A DNA stretch of 64,000 nucleotides from Sulfuricurvum sp. (lineage in GTDB: Bacteria; Campylobacterota; Campylobacteria; Campylobacterales; Sulfurimonadaceae). Each line of letters opens with the position of its first letter. Position 1 is the first letter of the stretch. The notes under the pieces were generated by a model. The model did no database searches, was not told the DNA's origin, and saw only the letters and a program-made list of their open reading frames with translations. The DNA lies in contig JAQTLL010000005.1 in NCBI GenBank assembly GCA_028714915.1, positions 124,001-188,000 of the forward strand, given 5' to 3'. A program made the position numbers and the translations under genes. Shown here piece after piece: positions 43,078 through 51,117 of the stretch.

Positions 43078-43338
43078 TTAATGATTGTGAGCTTTAGGGC
43101 GATAACCCCGTTTATGTTTGGATGCGATTAGCACATCCACTGAGTGCTGTGCATCGGCCTGGTTGGAATAGACCTCTTTGATCTCTCCGGTGGGTTTAGA
43201 CTTTTGGAGTGAACCGTAGGTACGAATTACAATAGATTCTTCAAACAGATTGGGGAGAAGCTGTATAGAGTAATACCGCTCACGCTGATTAAGCGTTCTA
43301 TACAGGATCGTTGTCACGGTAATCACCGACGAATTCAT
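43078..43338 (-). CDS. Stand-alone WGR-like domain protein
   Basis: An 86-residue protein resembling a WGR domain: RYYSIQLLPNLFEESIVIRTYG, partly quoted, then EIKEVYSNQADAQHSVDVL, partly quoted, and KHKRGYRPK. WGR domains occur in PARPs, where they sense nucleic acids, and as small single-domain proteins on plasmids and phages. It is the only soluble member of this operon apart from the last gene. It overlaps the upstream gene by 41 bases. Confidence 0.68.
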   Translation of the reverse strand: MNSSVITVTTILYRTLNQRERYYSIQLLPNLFEESIVIRTYGSLQKSKPTGEIKEVYSNQADAQHSVDVLIASKHKRGYRPKAHNH

Positions 43339-43705
43339 TCAACTCTTTGAGTTCAGGATCACTTTTATAGTGTTCCGCCATCTCAGCTGCACCGGAGCGT
43401 ATTTTTTCCATGCGTGCTTCCTGTGCTTCTTGTTTTTCACGCTCATCGATGCGTTTAAGTGCCGTATCTATCCGAATACGTAGCTTCACCATCATGTATA
43501 TCAAACTAAAGAGATAAAACGGCATTATGGTAAAAATGTACCATTTGATCTCATAGTGCATCCGTTCCACACAAAACTCTGCAGACGCCAGCAATATTAA
43601 ACATAGTATCCCTACTTTAAATGACTTCATAAGATAAAAGAGATTCATAGAAAACCCTATGAGGGTAATAGCTATTATGATTACAGTAATCTCATAGGCG
43701 CTCAT
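43298..43705 (-). CDS. 135-aa membrane protein with charged C-terminal tail
   Basis: Three TM segments fill the first 70 residues (ITVIIIAITLIGFSM, then two more); the rest is a charged helix with DEREKQEAQEARMEKIRSG, probably a coiled coil facing the cytoplasm. No family recognised. It overlaps both neighbours. Confidence 0.65.
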   Translation of the reverse strand: MSAYEITVIIIAITLIGFSMNLFYLMKSFKVGILCLILLASAEFCVERMHYEIKWYIFTIMPFYLFSLIYMMVKLRIRIDTALKRIDEREKQEAQEARMEKIRSGAAEMAEHYKSDPELKELNEFVGDYRDNDPV

Positions 43706-43982
43706 CGTTTTTCTCCTCCTTTGGTTCTTTCAGTATTTTTTGAACACCGGCTCGAAACGCAAATGCTAAAATCAACTCAAATACAAGAACAAAGGCATAA
43801 GGGATAAATGTTTTATCCAAAATGTCATGATGGGTATTATGAGCAATCACCACAGATGCAATGAGGAGAATGACTCCATACACAATCATCCGGGTCTGTT
43901 TCATAAATAGGATCATCAAAAAGCCTACAATGCTATACAAGCCGATCGTAATCCATTCCCATCCGCTGATATATTCATACAT
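43692..43982 (-). CDS. 96-aa membrane protein
   Basis: Three TM segments (about 8-25, 30-45, 56-75) and a basic-acidic tail (KEPKEEKNDERL). AAGGAGAAATAACT precedes the ATG. It lies two bases after the stop of the 30-codon ORF at 43985. Confidence 0.65.
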   Translation of the reverse strand: MYEYISGWEWITIGLYSIVGFLMILFMKQTRMIVYGVILLIASVVIAHNTHHDILDKTFIPYAFVLVFELILAFAFRAGVQKILKEPKEEKNDERL

Positions 43983-43984
43983 AG

Positions 43985-44077
43985 TTATTTCTCCTTATCA
44001 CTGTGTGAATCATTGCCAATAAACTGCGATGATACGGTTTTAGTAAAATTCCTGTAATGACACAGAAATTCAGACAT
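43985..44077 (-). CDS. 30-codon short ORF with strong ribosome site
   Basis: ATG at 44077 is preceded by AGAGGAGG eight bases away and opens a 30-residue frame (MSEFLCHYRNFTKT..., ending DSHSDKEK) that stops two bases before the next ATG. It would be the first gene of the membrane-protein operon or a leader peptide. A hairpin overlaps its ribosome site. Confidence 0.5.
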   Translation of the reverse strand: MSEFLCHYRNFTKTVSSQFIGNDSHSDKEK

Positions 44078-44444
44078 GAAAAGGTCCTCCTCTGATTGGG
44101 CCTTTTTTTTAATTCATGTGACAAAAGTAAAAATCTGATCAGGATTTTTAGAAAAGAGAATGGAAGATGAAGAGCGACTTCATCCTTTCATTCAGGGAAA
44201 ATTTGAGAACGTTCTCGGTTGCAACTAGTAAAAGTTTACTGTGTTTTAAAATTCTGCGCAAGTGTTTTATGTACAAATTTTTTTGCGTAAAAATGGCAGT
44301 TTGAAATGGGTTTGCTTCAGAAAAGAGGAGGCTTTTTTTGGGTAAAAGTCAAGAGCAGAAATGGGGCAAAATATTGCGAAATAGTAGTTTTAGTACATTT
44401 TTGTTTTTGATTAACCTAAGATAAATTATATTGAAAAATACGGC
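44078..44444. other. Intergenic promoter region of the membrane-protein operon
   Basis: A 367-base gap without a convincing gene. Besides the hairpin at 44079-44110 it holds GATGAAG-AGCGA-CTTCATC (44166-44184) and a 12-base perfect palindrome GAGAACGTTCTC (44205-44216), which looks like an operator. The promoter of the leftward operon should lie here. Confidence 0.5.
44079..44110 (+). terminator. Rho-independent-type hairpin with T-run
   Basis: Arms AAAAGGTCC (44079-44087) and GGGCCTTTT (44098-44106) pair with one G-U and are followed by a T-run to 44110 on the plus strand. No plus-strand gene ends nearby, so it may end an unannotated transcript. On the minus strand the same hairpin would mask part of the AGGAGG site of the 30-codon ORF, as an attenuator might. 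Confidence 0.5.
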
Positions 44445-45167
44445 TCAGGAAACGGAGACAACTTCCCCAGTTTCAATGCAATAAGCGCTGAGAATCCCAT
44501 ATCCAGCATCTCCCATATAGCACCCAGTATCGATGTTTACAAAGTGATCTTTTATTCTCGGGCCGTTTTGCATCGGAGTATGTCCGAAGATATTGAAAAT
44601 CGGTGCATCGCTATGATCGGGATCACGACGGCATGTTGTAGCGAGGCGGGCGAAGGTGCCATACATCGAATCAATCTTGCGCATTGCCCATGCAGTAGCG
44701 ATAGGGGCGTGGGAGATGACGACTGGTTTTTGCGATGGATGTTCTATCGGGAGTTCGAGATAGAGGGGGAGTTTTTCCATCCATTTCATATCGTCCTTGA
44801 ACCGCTGAAGCCCCTCGGCATAATTATCAGATTTAACCGGTTTGCCCTCTTCGAGTTTGACCAGTCCGTATGATCGGAGCGTCCAAACTCCGCCGTTACT
44901 GTACCACATACTATGAGTTGGCAAATCTTCATCCATTTCAAAACAGCGCATCAGGACAAACCCTTGCGTAATCATCGCCTCTTCATGGTTTCCCATAACA
45001 CACAGGTGATTGTTTTCCCGTACGAAGCGAACCACTTCCGCACTTTTGCTCCCTCGGTCGATCAGGTCACCAACGAAGATTAGGCGTGCATCACAAGGTA
45101 ATAGAGATACAAGCTCCATTAGGGTGTCATAATGACCGTGAACATCTCCGATAACGTAATGGTTCAT
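44445..45167 (-). CDS. PPP-family serine/threonine or dinucleotide phosphatase
   Basis: A 240-residue metallophosphatase with the PPP signatures GDVHGH (about 8-13), GDLIDRG (about 34-40) and GNHEEA (about 60-65), with later metal-binding His in VISHAP and FGHTP. It is related to bacteriophage lambda phosphatase and ApaH, so the substrate may be a phosphoprotein or Ap4A. Its ATG overlaps the stop of the HD-domain gene by four bases, tying the two together. An ATG four codons earlier is less likely for that reason. Confidence 0.88.
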   Translation of the reverse strand: MNHYVIGDVHGHYDTLMELVSLLPCDARLIFVGDLIDRGSKSAEVVRFVRENNHLCVMGNHEEAMITQGFVLMRCFEMDEDLPTHSMWYSNGGVWTLRSYGLVKLEEGKPVKSDNYAEGLQRFKDDMKWMEKLPLYLELPIEHPSQKPVVISHAPIATAWAMRKIDSMYGTFARLATTCRRDPDHSDAPIFNIFGHTPMQNGPRIKDHFVNIDTGCYMGDAGYGILSAYCIETGEVVSVS

Positions 45168-46504
45168 TGAACAATACACCCTTCTCCTTCATAAATTGTT
45201 CGTATATACTCTTCTATTTTCGGATCTATCGATGTATTGAGATTGAGAAGATCTTTGGTGTTCAGTACATGAGAAATGTATTGGATCCCCACTTTGGTAT
45301 GTTCTTGCAACCCCTCAGCAGTTGGTATATTGCAGTAGGTATCATGCTCAAATCTTTGCCGGAAAAGATTCAGCTCATACGTCTCATAAACATACTCATT
45401 CAGTTTTTTGATCGCTTTGAACGTTTTAAGATATTTCGGATGGCTTTTATCTAAAATGAGTTGAATTTTCTCCTCTCCTCTACGACCATAAAAAGCAAGA
45501 AACGGATCATTTTTGACGATATCATAATGATCGATCCGGTATTGCAGTTTCGCTTCGAGATACGGATTACATCCGCGCAGTGCATCCAATATTTCTTGAG
45601 CCTCTTTGACGTAGTTTTTACGTTTCTCTTCGTTCCAATAATCGGGTGCGGGAGCGAGGTTGGTGATACGGTCTGCGAGTTTGACCATTTGAACGCATTT
45701 AGGCTGTTCCTGAAGGCGTTTTAGACTGTCTTGCATCTGCTCTTGTTTGGAGGGCAGAGACGTGTTTTTGGTCAGTGCATTGACTCCATGGAGAACGCTT
45801 ATAATATCGGGAATATCGATGGAGGCGGTCCCCATAGTGGTCTTGGTATCTTCGAGGACATCGTGCAAGAGTGCGCATGCAATGGCCACATTGGCTTCGT
45901 CATAAGCGATGCGGTGCTGGGACAGCGAATTGATCACTTCCAAAGCGACACTGGTGATATGAAACGAGTACGGCAGTCCATCTGGGGTCAATTGAGCACC
46001 GTGCGCTTTGAGAGCGAATGCCAGCGCATTTTTGTAAACGGCGGTGCTGAAGAGTTCGGAGGGCATCACCGTGTCGTCACACTCTATTTTTTCATAGGTT
46101 AATGGTTTGTTCTTTGGAAAGCGAGCGAGATTCCAGTCTTCATATTCGAGAAGATAGGTTTGGATTAAACCCTCTTCGTCGAGATAGACGATTTCGAGCT
46201 GTTCCTCATCAGCGTTCTTTTTATACCGGTTGATCTCTACGATACGTTGGATGCCCATTTCAAGAGGGAGTTTCGTCGATGCTCTTTCCTTGTATATCAA
46301 AGTTTGAGGCAGATCTACACCGCTAAAGCTAAATTTTGTTCCATATCCCATACTTCCACCATAGGATTGAAACTCGATCACCAGAGATTTTTGGACTGCG
46401 TCTTTTAGGTACTCTATCTCCAGAAAATACCCGCACTCATACGTCGCGGTGACTTCGCACCCTTTGATGTCATTGAGGTAGGTACACTCAGTTATCTTGT
46501 TCAT
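45164..46504 (-). CDS. RelA/SpoT-type HD hydrolase with unknown flanking domains
   Basis: A 446-residue protein. Residues about 160-300 are an HD domain of the (p)ppGpp-hydrolase/MESH1 type: KAHGAQLTPDGLPYSFHI (partly the first metal His), ALLHDVLEDT, and MVKLADRITNL. The synthetase domain is absent. The N-terminal 150 residues are beta-rich and the C-terminal 130 helical; neither was recognised. GAAGGGG precedes the ATG, which overlaps the LRR gene stop by four bases. A paralogous HD domain is encoded at 57938-59416. Confidence 0.8.
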   Translation of the reverse strand: MNKITECTYLNDIKGCEVTATYECGYFLEIEYLKDAVQKSLVIEFQSYGGSMGYGTKFSFSGVDLPQTLIYKERASTKLPLEMGIQRIVEINRYKKNADEEQLEIVYLDEEGLIQTYLLEYEDWNLARFPKNKPLTYEKIECDDTVMPSELFSTAVYKNALAFALKAHGAQLTPDGLPYSFHITSVALEVINSLSQHRIAYDEANVAIACALLHDVLEDTKTTMGTASIDIPDIISVLHGVNALTKNTSLPSKQEQMQDSLKRLQEQPKCVQMVKLADRITNLAPAPDYWNEEKRKNYVKEAQEILDALRGCNPYLEAKLQYRIDHYDIVKNDPFLAFYGRRGEEKIQLILDKSHPKYLKTFKAIKKLNEYVYETYELNLFRQRFEHDTYCNIPTAEGLQEHTKVGIQYISHVLNTKDLLNLNTSIDPKIEEYIRTIYEGEGCIVQ

Positions 46505-47484
46505 GATATTAACCCCTTCATTGTCAATTCTACACGGTAGTTGCTCTCCCATTCACTCACTTTTCCCATTTGCGGTAACACCGGTAGAAACTCATGTGTA
46601 CCGTCTTTGTAGATTTTCCCGTGGGTGTCACCCCAACGGCTGTTGAGATAATATTCGATGTGTTCACCCCTCTCATCGACTCCCCAGATGGCACGACCCA
46701 TAGGCCATCCCTCATCACCGATCAAAAACGGTGTTTGCGAATGAAGTTCTTCGTCCATGAGGTCTTGTTCGAGGCGATGGCGGAAGGTGATTTTCATCGC
46801 GCCGTACTCCTCCTGTTCGAGCGCCTTTTCAAAATAGAGTTTGAAGGGCTTATCGCTGATCAATGAGCGAAGAGATTTCATCTCTCCCAACCACTGTGGA
46901 ATCTCTTCTATCTGTGTGTTGGAGATATCGAGAACTTCGAGTGAGCAGCAGTATCGTAACTCTTCGGGGAGTTCTGTGATAGGGTTGTTGGCTAAAAACA
47001 ACCGATCGAGAGATTCGAGATTTCCGATACTTTTGGGGATGGAGGAGAGGTTATTGTCGCTCATGTGGATCATAACCAGCGAACGCGCATCACCGATGCT
47101 CTCGGGCAGGTGTGAAATCCGATTTTCTCTCGCATCCAAATAGGCCAGATGTTTAAGCTCTCCGATGCACGAGGGAAGTTCTGTCAGTTCATTGGAAGGT
47201 ACAGAAAAATTCTCGATATATTTGAGTGTGCAAAGGGTTTTTGGCAGAGCTTTAAGCCCTACTTTTTGAAACTGGAATCGTGTTGTTTTTTGCAGTAGTA
47301 CGATCTCATCGGGGATGTAGGGGATCGTGTAATTTCGCGAATAGCTAAGCCATGTTTTATCCACTACCTCGCTAATATCCTTCATCTCGACGGCATGGTC
47401 ACCGACGACTTTTCGAAACATGCCCTCCAGCCCGTGCGCCAATGCCCAATCGTAGAGGATTTGAATTTGTTGATCTTGATTCAT
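46501..47484 (-). CDS. Leucine-rich-repeat protein
   Basis: A 327-residue protein with about six LRRs between residues 70 and 205, of the form LPKTLCTLKYIENFSV, LPSCIGELKHLAYLDARENRI (partly quoted), LPESIGDARSLVMIHMSDNNL and IPKSIGNLESLDRLFLANNPI. No signal peptide is visible. The C-terminal 100 residues include a segment FLIGDEGWPMGRAIWGVDERG (partly quoted) of unknown type. LRRs mediate protein binding; the gene is translationally coupled to the HD hydrolase and phosphatase. Confidence 0.83.
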   Translation of the reverse strand: MNQDQQIQILYDWALAHGLEGMFRKVVGDHAVEMKDISEVVDKTWLSYSRNYTIPYIPDEIVLLQKTTRFQFQKVGLKALPKTLCTLKYIENFSVPSNELTELPSCIGELKHLAYLDARENRISHLPESIGDARSLVMIHMSDNNLSSIPKSIGNLESLDRLFLANNPITELPEELRYCCSLEVLDISNTQIEEIPQWLGEMKSLRSLISDKPFKLYFEKALEQEEYGAMKITFRHRLEQDLMDEELHSQTPFLIGDEGWPMGRAIWGVDERGEHIEYYLNSRWGDTHGKIYKDGTHEFLPVLPQMGKVSEWESNYRVELTMKGLIS

Positions 47485-47539
47485 CTTTTATCTCATGTTT
47501 TTGGATTTTTTGGTAGCATTGGCAATAGAATACATCGTT

Positions 47540-47794
47540 TTATTTTTTATCCACACCAAGAAGATTATTTATTTCATCTAATGTTTTACCTGTTCTTTTT
47601 GATGCTTCTAACTCTTCTTTAGCTTTTTTTTCTCTCTTATCTAAAGCCATAAATTGCTTCATAAATTCATCATCAGTCATCGATTTATTTTGATCAGATG
47701 ACTTGATATTTTTAGAAGATTTAATGCTATCTGCATTGATTGATGTGTACATTAAAAAGATTATACTAATTGTAGAGAATAGAATTTTTTTCAT
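47540..47794 (-). CDS. Small exported protein, family copy 1
   Basis: An 84-residue protein with a signal peptide (MKKILFSTISIIFLMYTSINA) and a short charged helical mature part: MTDDEFMKQFMALDKREKKA, then a Lys/Glu helix, then GKTLDEINNLLGVDKK. It is clearly homologous to the 85-residue protein at 57684-57941. Function unknown; each copy is next to an HD-hydrolase gene. Confidence 0.75.
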   Translation of the reverse strand: MKKILFSTISIIFLMYTSINADSIKSSKNIKSSDQNKSMTDDEFMKQFMALDKREKKAKEELEASKRTGKTLDEINNLLGVDKK

Positions 47795-47827
47795 GTATCA
47801 ACTCCTGAAGCAGTAATTATTTTCATT

Positions 47828-48175
47828 TTATCTCCTTTTGGACTTTGTTTTAAGTTCTTCCCAAATCGCAGGAGAGCGTTCTCGTATGTATGCTGCTGAA
47901 GCGAAAAAAGGGTTTCCCGAACTTCCAGTCGGAGAGATGAAAAAGCTTACAGGATGGGCAAGATCCATCGTCATGAACTCATCAAAGGTATCTGCTTCAT
48001 CAGCCATCTCTCTAAGAGTATTATCTATCTGGTCTTTAATGTACTGATACGCCTCTTCTTCGGTATCGCACCAAGCGACATGATAGTGCATATCCCCATC
48101 ATCACAGTATCGACTGTAACCATAGCGATCTTCATTGTCGTCCATTCTTACTTCATATTTTTTAGTCGTTTCCAT
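47828..48175 (-). CDS. Small soluble acidic protein, unknown
   Basis: A 115-residue protein rich in Asp, Glu and Tyr at the N-terminus (RMDDNEDRYGYSRYCDDGDM) and ending in a basic tail. It has no signal. Such small acidic proteins are frequent among immunity or DNA-mimic proteins, but nothing here proves either. Confidence 0.62.
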   Translation of the reverse strand: METTKKYEVRMDDNEDRYGYSRYCDDGDMHYHVAWCDTEEEAYQYIKDQIDNTLREMADEADTFDEFMTMDLAHPVSFFISPTGSSGNPFFASAAYIRERSPAIWEELKTKSKRR

Positions 48176-48191
48176 GGCTCTATACTCCTAT

Positions 48192-49190
48192 TCATTTTTT
48201 CCCTTTTTTGGTAGCTTCAGCGGTGATTTTTTCGATTTGTTCGATGACATTCAGAGCTAGTCCAAGCGCTCTAAAATCGGCGGTGTCTTGTTGGAGTCCG
48301 GCTACTATCTCCTCTTTGACTTTGGAGCGGAGCGATTGGAGGTAGAGTTTTTTGGCTTCTTCGCTTTTGCCCATAAACATCAAAGCGTGTGCCTTGTTGA
48401 CATTGGCATAGGTGGCAATAGTTTTATCGTAAGTGATCGCTTCGTCACTCTCACGGATTGCAGCGGAAAAATCCTGTGCGCATACATCCACATACGAGAG
48501 TGCCATCAACAGCGATGCGACTTGGGAGTGAAATTCGGGATCGTTGCGCTCTTGGTCAATTTTACGGCTGAGATTGACGCACTCTTGGAGATGGCCTCTT
48601 TTTTGACTCAGATGGGAGAAATTGGGATAGGTGGCGTGAATTCGGTAGGCGCTGTAATGGGTTTTTGCCCATTCACCGTCGGTGAGGTTACTATCGGCTA
48701 GGGTTGCATCGGCGATATGCACCATTTTCTCCAACAACGCTTCATCCGACTCACCGTTTTGGAGATAAAAATCGATCATCTCCATCCCTCCGAGCAGCAT
48801 CTCTTTGTTTGGTTTGGCGGCATCATCCGATGCGAGCAGTTCATCGAGCTTTTCAATCCATTCACGGCTCTGTTTGATATCGAGGGCGTGAGACTCCTCG
48901 GCGTACTGTTTATCCAAAGCATCGAGTTTTTGTTTTTCGCTGCGCAGTACCTCTAAGAGCCGTTTGATTTGCTCATCAGCGAGGTTGGGGAGCTCTTTGA
49001 GCCAGTATTGTTTCTCTGCCGCGTCCATCGAGTCGGTATCGGCGATGAGACCGATGAGTTCAGAGTTCTTTTTGAGTGACTCTTTGGCAACCGTTAAATG
49101 TTGGGACTTTAGCTTGGAGGCCAGAGAGGTATCTGCGGCTAAAAGGACGACGGAGGTGATAAAAACTAGAAAAAAGAATTTAAACATCAT
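48192..49190 (-). CDS. Exported TPR-like helical repeat protein
   Basis: A 332-residue protein with a signal peptide (MMFKFFFLVFITSVVLLAA) and a wholly helical mature chain. TPR-type pairs are visible in the C-terminal third (AIRESDEAITYDKTIATYANVNKAHALMFMGKSEEAKKLYLQ, quoted here only to mark the region; key residues are the A-x-M-F-M-G-K and S-E-E-A-K turns near 285-300). Probably a periplasmic scaffold. It overlaps the exonuclease gene by four bases. Confidence 0.7.
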   Translation of the reverse strand: MMFKFFFLVFITSVVLLAADTSLASKLKSQHLTVAKESLKKNSELIGLIADTDSMDAAEKQYWLKELPNLADEQIKRLLEVLRSEKQKLDALDKQYAEESHALDIKQSREWIEKLDELLASDDAAKPNKEMLLGGMEMIDFYLQNGESDEALLEKMVHIADATLADSNLTDGEWAKTHYSAYRIHATYPNFSHLSQKRGHLQECVNLSRKIDQERNDPEFHSQVASLLMALSYVDVCAQDFSAAIRESDEAITYDKTIATYANVNKAHALMFMGKSEEAKKLYLQSLRSKVKEEIVAGLQQDTADFRALGLALNVIEQIEKITAEATKKGKK

Positions 49191-49705
49191 AGATCCAGTG
49201 CCAATCCCATCTCATCGATCATGGTGAGGAGCGCTTCGGCATTGCCCTTGGCATCATCTACGGGATGGTGGGTGTGGGGAGTGCGTTTGAGATGTTTGAA
49301 ATTGGGACGGAAATCTTTAATCAGCCCTTTGTAGAGCGAACCGATATTGGTAGAGCTATGCCCGAAAGGATTAGAACCCAGAAAATGGTGAAAGTACCAG
49401 TTGATAAACTGCCAGTCAAACCCGTTGTTGTCGCTGAAAAACATCAGCTTGCCGACATTGTGAGTTTCGATCCAGTTCAAGAACCGCTCCATCTCCTCTT
49501 TTGGATCGGCAAACATCAATGTCTCTTCCCGTGTATGTCCGGATACTTCGAGTGCGGCAGGGATGAATTTGTCGCTTATGGGTCTAAGCTGGGCATAAAA
49601 CGTTTTATCCAGAGTGCGATCGACCAGCACCGCACCAAAAGAGATCATCGAATAATCTCCCGGGATGGGACCGTCGGATTCGATATCAATCATGATAATA
49701 GACAT
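49187..49705 (-). CDS. DEDDh-family 3'-5' exonuclease
   Basis: A 172-residue nuclease of the DnaQ/RNase T fold. Acidic residues are in MIDIESDGP (Asp, Glu near 7-9), the third Asp is in DNNGFDWQFINWYF (near 100), and the last pair is in HHPVDDAKGNAEAL (His near 146, Asp 150). No extra domain, so it is a stand-alone DNA or RNA exonuclease. Confidence 0.85.
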   Translation of the reverse strand: MSIIMIDIESDGPIPGDYSMISFGAVLVDRTLDKTFYAQLRPISDKFIPAALEVSGHTREETLMFADPKEEMERFLNWIETHNVGKLMFFSDNNGFDWQFINWYFHHFLGSNPFGHSSTNIGSLYKGLIKDFRPNFKHLKRTPHTHHPVDDAKGNAEALLTMIDEMGLALDL

Positions 49706-49738
49706 GGTATTTTCCTTTTTACAATCGTTTATTTTACC

Positions 49739-51028
49739 CTAAAGAGCCTCTAAAACCGACTCCCGCTCACCCTCTTCGATAAAGCTGAGCAAATAGGTAC
49801 CGAGGCTGCGGGGGTTCTCTCCATCCCTAAGCCCTCTGAATCCGACAAACAGCATCTCCCAGAGCGTCTCATAGTGCATTAACCGGTATTTGATCTCACG
49901 TGAGGCGTATTCTCGTATACTGTCGGACTCAAATCCGCTCACATGCATATCGATAAGATTATAAATCAGAGTGTTTTTCTCATGTTCCTGATACTTTTCG
50001 ATGTAGAGCATTCCATGCTCCAAAGCACGTGCCATATAACACTCGCGTTTCATCCGCAGCTGTGAGATCGTGTACTCCTCAAGACTCTCAAGGTACAGCA
50101 ATTCGCTCTCAGAAAAAGGGGTTTGAACTTTGAGCGATGTTTCAACCCAGAGATCAAATAGATACTCTTTTGCCACATACTCAAGCTTTTCTCTCATTGC
50201 ATCCATATAACGTGACTGTTCTTGCATAAACAGCTCTTCGAAATGGCTATCAAACATCAGATCATAGAATTTTACGAACAATGGGCACGGTTCACCGTCC
50301 ATATAGTTCTCCTGGGTCGTGAGGATCCCCTCGCGTCTGATCTCATAGCTCAAAAACACCAGTTTTCGTATCAGCTCTTTTTTGGTGTAAAACTCCAGAT
50401 GGGTCGTATTGCTCATCTGAGTGTAATGGTTGATCTTCTCTTTTTGTTCCAAAGCGTTTTGCAGACGGTAGTATCTGTTGGTTATTTTGTCAATGATGGA
50501 TTCGAGCGGATACCCTTCGTCGCACTCTTCGCGCATTGGAGTGATCACATCTCTTTCGATAGCTCTGAGTTCTTCGGAAAGTTCAGATTTGTCCTCATAG
50601 TGTTTTTTAGACAGGGACAACATGTAGATGTAGGAATTGACGAATCTAGAATCTTTACCGAGGTTGTTGTAGAGACTGGCGACACTGCGCGGTTGGGGTA
50701 CATCTTCATGATCAAACACATTCTCGATATAGACATCGTCACGTTTCATCAGCAGTTTTTCGTATTTGTTTTTAGCGTATGGTGTCATCGTATCATTGAG
50801 GATACTAAGTACGCATTGGTTTTTGATACGTCGGAGCAATTGGGTGAGTTTGGCTTTTGGATAAGCCTCTATCGAGTAGGTGTATACGGGGCTAAACTCC
50901 TCCTCACTTTGGGCAAATAGCTCATAGACCTCTTTGTGAAGGACGATCTCGTCTTGGTAGAGGTGAGCGTTTTTATCCTCATCGCCGAGGAGTACATTGA
51001 TTTCTGTATCCGAGAGAACATAGGGCAT
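49739..51028 (-). CDS. Large helical protein, unknown
   Basis: A 429-residue acidic, mostly helical cytoplasmic protein with no recognised motif. It contains repeated Tyr/Glu/Leu-rich helices (for example LVFLSYEIRREGILTTQ and MLFVGFRGLRDGENPRSL near the end). Tightly packed with the exonuclease gene downstream. Confidence 0.68.
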   Translation of the reverse strand: MPYVLSDTEINVLLGDEDKNAHLYQDEIVLHKEVYELFAQSEEEFSPVYTYSIEAYPKAKLTQLLRRIKNQCVLSILNDTMTPYAKNKYEKLLMKRDDVYIENVFDHEDVPQPRSVASLYNNLGKDSRFVNSYIYMLSLSKKHYEDKSELSEELRAIERDVITPMREECDEGYPLESIIDKITNRYYRLQNALEQKEKINHYTQMSNTTHLEFYTKKELIRKLVFLSYEIRREGILTTQENYMDGEPCPLFVKFYDLMFDSHFEELFMQEQSRYMDAMREKLEYVAKEYLFDLWVETSLKVQTPFSESELLYLESLEEYTISQLRMKRECYMARALEHGMLYIEKYQEHEKNTLIYNLIDMHVSGFESDSIREYASREIKYRLMHYETLWEMLFVGFRGLRDGENPRSLGTYLLSFIEEGERESVLEAL

Positions 51029-51117
51029 TTGGTCGTCCTTAAATTGTGTATGTTATTCGATTACTGACGCTTCGTGTGTCTGCAAAAATTTATGAAACAG
51101 GTTATTGGAATTATCTG

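Noticed and set aside
44166..44184. Hairpin GATGAAG-AGCGA-CTTCATC as a terminator.
   Set aside because: No T-run follows on either strand and no gene ends close by; kept only as a note in the gap description.
50222..50920. A 232-codon open frame on the plus strand, opposite the 429-residue gene at 49739-51028.
   Set aside because: It is wholly antisense to a better-supported gene in the co-directional block, has no good ribosome site, and its sequence lacks any family features.
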